The notes under the pieces were generated by a model. The model saw only the letters and a program-made list of their open reading frames with translations. It was not told where the DNA came from and ran no database searches. DNA of 5,612 bases from an uncultured Devosia sp. (GTDB taxonomy: Bacteria; Pseudomonadota; Alphaproteobacteria; Rhizobiales; Devosiaceae), in contig CAMLOA010000158.1 of the NCBI GenBank assembly GCA_946481445.1, positions 1 to 5,612 on the forward strand, in the 5' to 3' direction. The translations under genes and the position numbers were made by a program. Below are positions 1-5,407 of this stretch, piece by piece; position 1 is the first letter of the stretch; each line of letters starts with the position of its first letter.

Positions 1-16
1 GCATGTGGTCCAATCT

Positions 17-45
17 TTGATTGAGGGCATTGTTCGCCCTGTATT
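17..45 (+). promoter_or_regulatory. Candidate sigma70-type promoter for pdxH
   Basis: TTGATT at 17-22 and TGTATT at 40-45 are separated by 17 nt, and each matches four of six bases of the sigma70 consensus. Transcription would start near position 52 and leave a leader of about 65 nt. A second weak pair overlaps it (TTGTTC 30-35, TATATG 54-59, 18 nt apart). The stretch is visibly more AT-rich than the coding DNA around it, which fits a promoter. Both are pattern matches only. Confidence 0.25.
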
Positions 46-66
46 TGAAGTCCTATATGGCCACGC

Positions 67-95
67 CCCCCGCCCTTGTCCAGTTGCGGCGGGGG
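67..95 (+). repeat. GC-only inverted repeat in the pdxH leader
   Basis: CCCCCGC at 67-73 is perfectly complementary to GCGGGGG at 89-95, giving a 7-bp all-GC stem around a 15-nt loop. No T-run follows, so it is not a classical terminator. The stem ends 2 nt before the ATG at 97 and would sit over ribosomes starting there, while the Shine-Dalgarno-like AGGAA at 105-109 serving the ATG at 118 stays outside it. It may shape start choice or translation of pdxH; this role is inferred. Confidence 0.4.
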
Positions 96-117
96 AATGA
101 GCGCAGGAAATATCGAT

Positions 118-741
118 ATGCTGCAGACCCTGACCGAGCGCCTTTTCGACGACAGCGACCGCTCCCAGCTCGACCCTTTCGCCTTGTTCGAGGAGTGGTA
201 TGCCCTTGCGCAGGACAGCGAGCCCAACGACCCCCATGCCATGGCGCTAGCGACGGTGGACGACGATGGGCTGCCGGACGTGCGCATGGTGCTGCTGAAC
301 GCGCGCGACGCGCGCGGGTTCTGCTTCTTCACCAATTTCGAGAGCGAGAAGGGGCGGCAACTGCTCGCCCAGCCCAAGGCCGCCCTGCTGCTGCACTGGA
401 AAAGCCTGCGCCGGCAGGTGCGGATGCGCGGCGCCGTCGAGGTGGTCAGCACGGCCGAGGCCGACGCCTATTTCGCCAGCCGGCCCAGGGGTAGCCAGAT
501 CGCATCCTCGGCCTCCGAACAATCCCGGCCGCTGGCCAGCAAGCAGGTCCTGCTCGATCGTGTCGCCGACCTGACCGCCATGGCAGGCGAAGACCCGGTC
601 GTCCGCCCGCAGCACTGGTCCGGCTTCCGGCTTGTGCCCGACAGCATCGAGTTCTGGAAGGATGGCGAGTTCCGCCTGCATGACCGGGTACGGTTCACCC
701 GCGACGGGGTGCGGTGGAGCAGCACAAGGCTCTACCCCTAG
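118..741 (+). CDS. pdxH: Pyridoxamine 5'-phosphate oxidase
   Basis: This FMN-dependent cytosolic enzyme oxidises pyridoxine or pyridoxamine 5'-phosphate to pyridoxal 5'-phosphate, the last step of vitamin B6 synthesis and salvage. The protein is 207 aa, close to family length, and matches PdxH throughout: RMVLL (56-60), FTN (71-73) and K78 of the FMN site, Q100 in RRQVRM, the YFASRPRGSQ segment (118-127), EQS (134-136), and the C-terminal HWSGF, IEFW, RLHDR (186-190) and final RLYP. R186 and H188 correspond to E. coli R197 and H199. The ATG at 118 was chosen because AGGAA (105-109) lies 8 nt upstream; an in-frame ATG at 97 (214 aa) and TTG at 76 have no well-placed ribosome site. Two usually conserved spots differ: Asn61 stands where E. 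coli has the substrate-binding Lys72, and ASS (129-131) replaces GAW. Identity is nearly certain; the exact start is less so. Confidence 0.95.
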   Translation: MLQTLTERLFDDSDRSQLDPFALFEEWYALAQDSEPNDPHAMALATVDDDGLPDVRMVLLNARDARGFCFFTNFESEKGRQLLAQPKAALLLHWKSLRRQVRMRGAVEVVSTAEADAYFASRPRGSQIASSASEQSRPLASKQVLLDRVADLTAMAGEDPVVRPQHWSGFRLVPDSIEFWKDGEFRLHDRVRFTRDGVRWSSTRLYP

Positions 742-965
742 TCGCGATCGATCGCCTTGGAATAGAGCCGCACCATATTGAGCGGCTGGCCCATGGTCTG
801 CCAGTAGACGCGCGCGACCAGGTCGCGTCTGGCGCCACTGCGTACCACGTCGATGCCCAGAACCTGGCGTGCCGCATCCTCGGGCGAACGCACGCCTTCC
901 ACGATGACGTCGAAATCGTCTGCGACCGCCTTGCGGAGGTCAACCACACGGTAACTGATGGCCAT
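738..965 (-). CDS. Small conserved-looking protein of unknown function
   Basis: This gene encodes 75 aa, and I do not recognise the family. Codons end almost entirely in G or C, as in the neighbouring genes, and the ATG at 965 has AGGA (972-975) 6 nt upstream, so it is very probably real. There is no signal peptide, membrane segment or cysteine. The protein has mixed charge with alternating hydrophobic stretches (near residues 3-9, 18-25 and 46-56), consistent with a small soluble alpha/beta fold. An acidic RSPEDAARQVLG segment (26-37) suggests a helix. The C-terminus is polar and charged (KAIDRD). The stop codon TAG (738-740 on the minus strand) overlaps the pdxH stop. Upstream it is divergent from the DUF898 gene across 152 nt. 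No function can be assigned from sequence or context. Confidence 0.75.
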   Translation of the reverse strand: MAISYRVVDLRKAVADDFDVIVEGVRSPEDAARQVLGIDVVRSGARRDLVARVYWQTMGQPLNMVRLYSKAIDRD

Positions 966-1117
966 ACTGTATCCTGTTGTCCCGGCGGCATAGCACGGTC
1001 ACCCCAACCAGGTCTTTAACAATGACATGAGCGCGATGTTTGTTCCGCGTCCAGCCGCGCGGCTTTCAAATCGCCACGAGGTCGAATAAAACGCGCAAGG
1101 ACGCGGGGATATCGGGC
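966..1117. other. Divergent intergenic region
   Basis: This 152-nt gap lies between the starts of the 75-aa gene (leftward) and the DUF898 gene (rightward) and must hold promoters for both unless transcription enters from outside. It contains AT-rich patches at 1012-1025 and 1081-1092, but no pair of -35/-10 boxes good enough to call and no clear palindrome. A TTG at 1040 opens the DUF898 reading frame, but the codons between it and 1118 lack a ribosome site and give a basic, non-family-like N-terminus, so I treat 1040-1117 as non-coding. Confidence 0.5.
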
Positions 1118-2335
1118 ATGAGCGGAGGCGTGGGCGAGGCAGGGCAGACGCCGGTGGTGTTTACCGGCAGGCGGCGCGATCTCGGCCGGATGCTGCTGCG
1201 CGGGTACTTGCTCCTGATCCCCACGATCGGGCTCTATCGCTTCTGGCTGACCACCCGCAAGCGCCGATTCTACTGGGCGCATACCGAGATCGACGGCGAT
1301 GCGCTGGAATATACGGGCAATGCCAGCCAGTTGCTGATCGGGTTCCTGATGGCCGTGGCCATCTTCATCCCGCTTTATGGACTGTTCTTCTACCTTTCGA
1401 CCCAATCGTCAGAAGCCGCCATTGCCGGCTATGGCGCCGTGGCGGTGCTGCTGTGGTTCCTGATGGGTTATGCCATCTACCGGGCGCGCGACTTCCGCCT
1501 GTCGCGCACGCTGTGGCGCGGCATCCGCTTCGACCAGGCAGGCAATGCCTGGGCCTATGCGCTCAGGCGGTTCTTCTGGTCGCTGCTGGTGGGCGTGACG
1601 GCGGGGCTTGCCTATCCGTTCATGGCCGCCAGCCTCTGGCGCTACCGCTACAGCCACACCTGGTTCGGTGACCGGCAGTTCGGCTTTTCGGGCAGCTGGA
1701 AGGCCCTGGCCCGGCCCTACTATCTCGGTTGGGGAGCGGTTGCGGTCATCAGCACGGTTGGCCTGGGCATGGGGGCCGGCATGGGCGGGCTGCCGGCCGA
1801 AGGCGAAGCGGTCGACCCGGCCGGCACGGTGCCGATGATCCTGGCGGCCGCGCTGGTCGGCCTCGTCGTGACCTGGTACCGCGCCCGCGAATTGAGCGCC
1901 ATGTTTTCCGCGGTGACACTGGGCGAGGCCAAGCTCGCCATCAATGTGCGGGCGCGCAGCCTGGTCGGGCAGTATCTGCTGTTCGCCGCGGCGCTGGCGG
2001 CAACCTATATCGTGCTGACCATTGGCGGCGTCATCGTGCTGGGCGCAGTGGCGGGCGATGCCTTCGTCAATGGCGACTTCGACATCAATGTCCTGATGAG
2101 CCGGATGCAAAGCAGCGGGCTGGTGCTGGCGGCCATCGTCTTCGGATACCTGCTGATCCTGGGGGCCTTCGCGCTGATGAGCGAACTGTTCCTGGGCCTA
2201 GGCTTCTGGAAGCTGGTGGCAAGCGGGGCGCGTATCACCGGCATCGAAAGCCTGCGCAGCGTCCGGGCCCGTGGCGAGGACACCTCGCTGGCCGGCGAGG
2301 GCCTGGCCGATGCGCTCAACGTGGGAGCCTATTGA
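1118..2335 (+). CDS. DUF898 (YjgN-like) multipass inner-membrane protein
   Basis: The 405-aa product is an integral membrane protein of the DUF898/YjgN family, whose biochemical role is unknown. Family hallmarks are the segment after the first helix (GLYRFW then RKRRFYWAHTEIDG, 38-60), TLWRGIRF (131-138) and LAYPFM with WRYRYSHTWFGD (164-185). About eight hydrophobic segments can be seen, near residues 24-43, 70-92, 102-121, 150-172, 201-222, 238-256, 284-312 and 333-360. Three 40-residue stretches (38-77, 163-202, 248-287) align without gaps, implying internal triplication. The ATG at 1118 is preferred because GGGGA (1105-1109) is 8 nt upstream; a TTG at 1040 would add 26 residues. The gene ends in TGATG, shared with the M48 peptidase start, so the two are probably translationally coupled. 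Family assignment is by recognised motifs; a transport, scaffold or protease-partner role would be speculation. Confidence 0.88.
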   Translation: MSGGVGEAGQTPVVFTGRRRDLGRMLLRGYLLLIPTIGLYRFWLTTRKRRFYWAHTEIDGDALEYTGNASQLLIGFLMAVAIFIPLYGLFFYLSTQSSEAAIAGYGAVAVLLWFLMGYAIYRARDFRLSRTLWRGIRFDQAGNAWAYALRRFFWSLLVGVTAGLAYPFMAASLWRYRYSHTWFGDRQFGFSGSWKALARPYYLGWGAVAVISTVGLGMGAGMGGLPAEGEAVDPAGTVPMILAAALVGLVVTWYRARELSAMFSAVTLGEAKLAINVRARSLVGQYLLFAAALAATYIVLTIGGVIVLGAVAGDAFVNGDFDINVLMSRMQSSGLVLAAIVFGYLLILGAFALMSELFLGLGFWKLVASGARITGIESLRSVRARGEDTSLAGEGLADALNVGAY

Positions 2336-3492
2336 TGTCCATTGCCGGGCGCTATCACGATGGCTTGGTCGCCGATGCGCAGGACGTGGCCCTGGACTAT
2401 GAGGCGCTGGGCGAGGTGGGGTCGCTGGTGATCCGCCCGGCCGCCGGAGGGGGCATTCTCGCCCGCTGGCCGGCGGCGGACCTGTTCTCCGTCCCCACGC
2501 GGCGGGACGAATTGCGGCTGGGCGCGTCGAGCCTGCCGACCGGCGCGCGCGTGGTGGTGCGCGGCCGGACCGAGATTGCGCGCATCCTGGCGACGCTGCC
2601 GGTGCTGACAGACAAGAAGCGCCAGCAGCGCGGGCGCGAACTGCGCATCGCGGCAACGGCGACGGTGGCGCTGGCGGGCGTCATCCTGGCCTATCTCTAC
2701 GGCGTGCCGCTGCTGGCGGGGCGCATCACTGCCCTGGTGCCGCCGGCCTGGGAGCAGAGCCTGGGCGATACGGTTGCCGCGCAGATGGAAGCCAGCCTGG
2801 GCGGCGAGGATGGCGTCCTGCCCATTTGCGACCCCGATCCGCAAAGCCTGGCCAACCGGGCGATCGCCCGCTTCGGCAACGAGGCGCTGGCCGGTTCGGG
2901 TTCCCCCTTCACCCTCGACATCAAGGTGGTGCGTTCGGACATTCCCAACGCCTTCGCGCTGCCGGGCGGGCGGGTCTATTTCTTCTCGGCACTGCTCGAA
3001 CAGGCGCAGTCGCAGGACGAGTTTGCCGGCGTACTGGCCCATGAAGTGGGGCATGTGGCGCACCGGCACGGCATGGAGCAACTGATTTCCACGGCCGGAA
3101 CCGGCGCGCTGATCGGCTTCATCCTGGGAGACATGACGGGCATTTCCGTGGCGGCGGGCCTGGGCGCCACCATTATCGACGCCCGCTTCTCGCGCGACGC
3201 CGAGCGGCAGGCCGACGCCTTTGCCGCCGCCGTGGCACAGCGCATGGACTTCCATCCGGCCGGGCTGGCCGACCTGATCAACCGCGTCGGGGCCGATGAC
3301 GATTTCGCGCGGGCCCTGGCGCTGCTCAGCACCCACCCGCTGACATCTGATCGCAAGGCGGCGCTGGAAATCCTGGCGCAGCAGCGCCCGGCCGGGCTCG
3401 AACCTCCGTTCAGCGCCGCCGAATGGAACGCCATCCGCACCATGTGCATTCCCGGCCCCGACCGGGACAGCGGCAAGACCAAGACGAGATGA
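2335..3492 (+). CDS. M48 family zinc metallopeptidase, membrane anchored
   Basis: The 385-aa product is a zinc endopeptidase of the M48 (Ste24/HtpX/BepA-type) family. The order is an N-terminal beta-rich domain (about 1-90), a basic stretch (K94-R104), one transmembrane helix (about 105-127), then the peptidase domain. HEVGH (236-240) supplies two zinc ligands and the catalytic Glu237; E290 in ERQAD supplies the third. NAFALPGG, STHPLTSDR and a hydrophobic segment after the zinc motif (about 248-280) are also typical. By the positive-inside rule the basic stretch keeps the N-terminal domain cytoplasmic and places the protease in the periplasm, suggesting envelope protein quality control; no substrate is visible. 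The N-terminal domain resembles one seen before other proteobacterial M48 peptidases (possibly Pfam DUF7092, from memory). The ATG at 2335 overlaps the DUF898 stop by one base. The frame is open further left, to 1729, but that part lies inside the DUF898 gene. Confidence 0.93.
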   Translation: MSIAGRYHDGLVADAQDVALDYEALGEVGSLVIRPAAGGGILARWPAADLFSVPTRRDELRLGASSLPTGARVVVRGRTEIARILATLPVLTDKKRQQRGRELRIAATATVALAGVILAYLYGVPLLAGRITALVPPAWEQSLGDTVAAQMEASLGGEDGVLPICDPDPQSLANRAIARFGNEALAGSGSPFTLDIKVVRSDIPNAFALPGGRVYFFSALLEQAQSQDEFAGVLAHEVGHVAHRHGMEQLISTAGTGALIGFILGDMTGISVAAGLGATIIDARFSRDAERQADAFAAAVAQRMDFHPAGLADLINRVGADDDFARALALLSTHPLTSDRKAALEILAQQRPAGLEPPFSAAEWNAIRTMCIPGPDRDSGKTKTR

Positions 3493-3516
3493 CCGCAAGG
3501 CCCATATCTTCAAGTT

Positions 3517-3534
3517 CCCGCAATACCTTGCGGG
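3517..3534. repeat. Perfect 7-bp inverted repeat (hairpin) between M48 and DUF1499 genes
   Basis: CCCGCAA (3517-3523) and TTGCGGG (3528-3534) are perfect complements around a TACC tetraloop. It begins 24 nt after the M48 stop. The following bases (TAGTGTCC) are not a T-run on either strand, so a classical intrinsic terminator is unlikely. A 3'-end stabilising hairpin, a weak attenuator between the M48 and DUF1499 genes, or a protein-binding palindrome are all possible. Confidence 0.45.
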
Positions 3535-3568
3535 TAGTGTCCATGCCCGTGGCAAACCTGGCGGCAGC

Positions 3569-4405
3569 GTGCGCATACTGATCCGGACATCGAAGTGGGC
3601 GATCATGGCCCGGCGGCTGGGCAGCGTCGCGGTGCCGCTGCTCGTCCTGCCGGTCATCCTGCACTGGATGCGGCTGATCGCGGGTAACCTCTTCCTCGCC
3701 GCCATCGCCACCGCCGCCATCGTGGCGGTTGCGGCGGTGCTGATCTCCCTGATCGCGCTGGCGCGCCTGTGGCACACGGGCGACCTGGGCTGGGGCCGGG
3801 CGCTGATGGGGGCATTTCTCGGCACGCTTTGCCTCGTGCCTTTCGGCTATTATGGCAGCCTGGCGCTGCGCTACCCGGTGGTGACCGACATGGCCACCAC
3901 CGACCGGGCCCTGCTGCCGCTGGTGTTCGAACCGGGCACGGTGGAAATGCCGGCGCCCGTGCTGCTCACGCCCGCCGAGCAGGAGGCGAGCTTTCCCAAT
4001 GCCCGGACCCGCAGCTATCCGCTGGGCCTGGCGCAAACCTTTGCGGTGGTGCAGGGCCTCGTCGAGGATGCCGGCTGGGACATACGCATGCTGCGCGAGC
4101 CCACGGCAGCCTATGCCCCCGGCCAGATCAATGCCCAGACCACGACCATTCCCGGCTGGCGCGAAGAGGCGGTGATCCGGGTTGCCGGAGACCTGGTGAC
4201 CTCGGTGGTCGACATGCGGTCCGCCTCGCTCAATGCGCCGCATGACTTCGGCAGCAATGGCCGGCGTATCGAGGCTTTCCTCGTGGCGCTGGACGATGCC
4301 ATCACCACGCTGCTGCGCGACAATCCCAACGCGAACCAGCCGGTGGAAGCCGATGAGCCCGACGAAGGCCTGGCTGACCCCGTGGCGGGGACCGAGGAAG
4401 ACTAG
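3569..4405 (+). CDS. DUF1499 domain membrane protein
   Basis: The 278-aa product has three hydrophobic segments at the N-terminus (about 18-38, 40-67 and 77-101) followed by a soluble DUF1499 domain (about 146-250), whose biochemical role is unknown. Family features are YPVVTDMATTD (102-112) just after the third helix, RSYPLGLAQTFAVV (148-161), GWREEAVIRV (196-205), VVDMRSAS (213-220) and the closing FGSNGRRIEAFLVALD (227-242). The tail from about 259 is very acidic and probably disordered. The GTG at 3569 is the first start in the frame; its ribosome site is weak (GGCGG 3560-3564). I prefer it over the ATG at 3605 because RTSKWAIMARRLG (6-18) resembles, from memory, the conserved N-terminus of alphaproteobacterial relatives. 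It lies 76 nt after the M48 gene and may share its transcript, though the intervening hairpin leaves that open. Confidence 0.88.
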   Translation: MRILIRTSKWAIMARRLGSVAVPLLVLPVILHWMRLIAGNLFLAAIATAAIVAVAAVLISLIALARLWHTGDLGWGRALMGAFLGTLCLVPFGYYGSLALRYPVVTDMATTDRALLPLVFEPGTVEMPAPVLLTPAEQEASFPNARTRSYPLGLAQTFAVVQGLVEDAGWDIRMLREPTAAYAPGQINAQTTTIPGWREEAVIRVAGDLVTSVVDMRSASLNAPHDFGSNGRRIEAFLVALDDAITTLLRDNPNANQPVEADEPDEGLADPVAGTEED

Positions 4406-4408
4406 CGT

Positions 4409-5311
4409 TCAGGCGACCAGCAGCCGCGTGCCCAGCAGGCCGCGCGATACGCGCAGCAGGCCCAGGCCTTCCAGGTATTCGACATGGGCGGCGATCGTCA
4501 TCCGAGCCGCCATCCGTACGGGCAGCGGCTGGGTGGGATAGATGGCGTCGACCACGGCACTGATGCGGCGGGCGCCCGCCGCGACCGCGGCGAGGACCTG
4601 CTGGTTGCGCATCTCCCGATGGGCCTTGAGCGCGCCCGCATAGGCCGGACCATCGGCAATGGGGCCGCCATGGGCCGGCAGGTAGCGGCTGCAGGGCAGG
4701 GCGATGACCTTGTCCAGCGAAGCAAGGTAGTCGGCCATCGAGCCATCGGGGACCGATACCAGCGTCGAGTTCCAGCCCATGACATGGTCGCCGCTCAGCA
4801 GCGTGTCGCCGAGGGAAAAGGCCAGGTGATTGGCGCAATGCCCGGGCGTGGCGTGGACCGTGAGCGGGACGTCGCCCGCAATGATGGTCTCGCCATCACC
4901 CAGCGTGCGATCGGGCACGAGGTCCCAGTCGCAGGACCGGCGGATGGGGTTGCGTTCGAATCGGCGGAGAGGGCGCGACAGGCGGTGCCGACCGCCGAAC
5001 CAGAGCGGGGCGCCAAGGCGGTGCGCAAGCCCGGCAGCGGAGGCGCTGTGATCGCGATGGGTATGGGTGAGGATGATCGCTGTGACCGGACGGCCGGCGA
5101 TCGCCCGGGCCAGCGCGGCCATGTGCCCGGGATCGTCCGGGCCGGGATCGAGCAAAGCAAGCCGTTCATGGCCAATCAGAAAGCTGTTGGTGCCGGTAAA
5201 GGTATAGGGGCCGGCATTGGGCGCGGTGACGCGGACCAGGCCGTCGCCCACCTGCACCGCCATGCCGGTCTGCGGGTCGAACTGCTTGTCGAAGGCGAGG
5301 GGAGCGGCCAT
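4409..5311 (-). CDS. MBL-fold metallo-hydrolase, LACTB2-like
   Basis: The 300-aa product is a metallo-beta-lactamase-fold hydrolase. The dinuclear metal site looks complete: THTHRDH (82-88, giving H83, H85, D87 and H88), TPGH with H158, SGDH with D175, and PAHGGP with H214. GTNSFLIG (40-47) and LLDPGP (53-58) mark the first strands of the fold. After about residue 228 a helical region with YLEGLGLLRV (279-288) fits the C-terminal winged-helix domain of LACTB2-like and glyoxalase-II-related proteins. Members include thioesterases, RNases and lactonases, so the substrate cannot be named; it is cytosolic with no signal peptide. The ATG at 5311 was chosen because GTGA (5317-5320) lies 5 nt upstream; an in-frame GTG at 5320 would add three residues. 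Its stop is 3 nt from the convergent DUF1499 stop, and it is divergent from bioY. Confidence 0.9.
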   Translation of the reverse strand: MAAPLAFDKQFDPQTGMAVQVGDGLVRVTAPNAGPYTFTGTNSFLIGHERLALLDPGPDDPGHMAALARAIAGRPVTAIILTHTHRDHSASAAGLAHRLGAPLWFGGRHRLSRPLRRFERNPIRRSCDWDLVPDRTLGDGETIIAGDVPLTVHATPGHCANHLAFSLGDTLLSGDHVMGWNSTLVSVPDGSMADYLASLDKVIALPCSRYLPAHGGPIADGPAYAGALKAHREMRNQQVLAAVAAGARRISAVVDAIYPTQPLPVRMAARMTIAAHVEYLEGLGLLRVSRGLLGTRLLVA

Positions 5312-5339
5312 TGCACTCACGGGATGGGCGGACTAATAA
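5311..5339 (+). promoter_or_regulatory. Candidate promoter for bioY
   Basis: TTGCAC (5311-5316) and TAATAA (5334-5339) are 17 nt apart in the 5312-5407 gap between the MBL hydrolase and bioY, on the bioY strand. Each matches only three of six consensus bases, but the spacing is ideal and TAATAA stands out in this GC-rich DNA. Transcription would begin near 5346 and give a leader of about 62 nt containing the hairpin at 5360-5379. No full BioR-type palindrome (TTATMKATAA) overlaps it; only a lone TTAT half on the minus strand is present. Confidence 0.25.
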
Positions 5340-5359
5340 GGCTCGACGCGAATTGCTTG

Positions 5360-5379
5360 CGTGTCCTGGGGAGGACGCG
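5360..5379 (+). repeat. Hairpin in the bioY leader
   Basis: CGTGTCCT (5360-5367) pairs with AGGACGCG (5372-5379) around a GGGG loop: eight pairs, one of them G-U. Flanking complementary segments (GCTTG 5355-5359 with CAAGC 5389-5393; GCGAA 5348-5352 with TTCGC 5382-5386) could form alternative outer stems. It lies 28 nt before the bioY ATG, leaving the GGAAGG ribosome site (5396-5401) free. It matches no riboswitch I know. A role in mRNA stability or repressor binding is possible but not shown. Confidence 0.4.
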
Positions 5380-5407
5380 GGTTCGCACCAAGCATGGAAG
5401 GTATGAA

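Noticed and set aside
24..40. AGGGC/GCCCT inverted repeat as a terminator of an upstream gene
   Set aside because: The stem is only 5 bp with a 7-nt loop and no T-run; it overlaps the candidate promoter and is likely incidental.
247..681. 144-codon minus-strand frame opposite pdxH
   Set aside because: Shadow of pdxH; composition is antisense-like and pdxH is unmistakable.
1040..1117. Longer N-terminus for DUF898 from the TTG at 1040
   Set aside because: No ribosome site, rare start codon, and the added basic residues do not resemble the family; the ATG at 1118 has a good site.
1409..2110. 233-codon minus-strand frame opposite DUF898
   Set aside because: Same antisense signature (His/Gln/Arg/Ala-rich), no ribosome site or family resemblance.
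1729..2334. Upstream in-frame extension of the M48 frame (587 aa from 1729)
   Set aside because: It lies entirely inside the DUF898 gene in another frame, is low-complexity Gly/Arg-rich, and the family N-terminus begins at the ATG at 2335.
2329..3825. 498-codon open frame on the minus strand opposite M48 and DUF1499
   Set aside because: Arg/Gln/His-rich composition typical of an antisense frame in GC-rich genes; no domain; it covers a certain protease gene.
3410..4243. 277-codon minus-strand frame spanning DUF1499 and the gap
   Set aside because: Mostly an antisense shadow rich in His, Gln and Arg; only the short stretch in the gap (3486-3568) looks protein-like and is reported separately as a finding.
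5331..5345. BioR-type operator upstream of bioY
   Set aside because: Only one TTAT half-site on the minus strand; the second half of the TTATMKATAA palindrome is absent.
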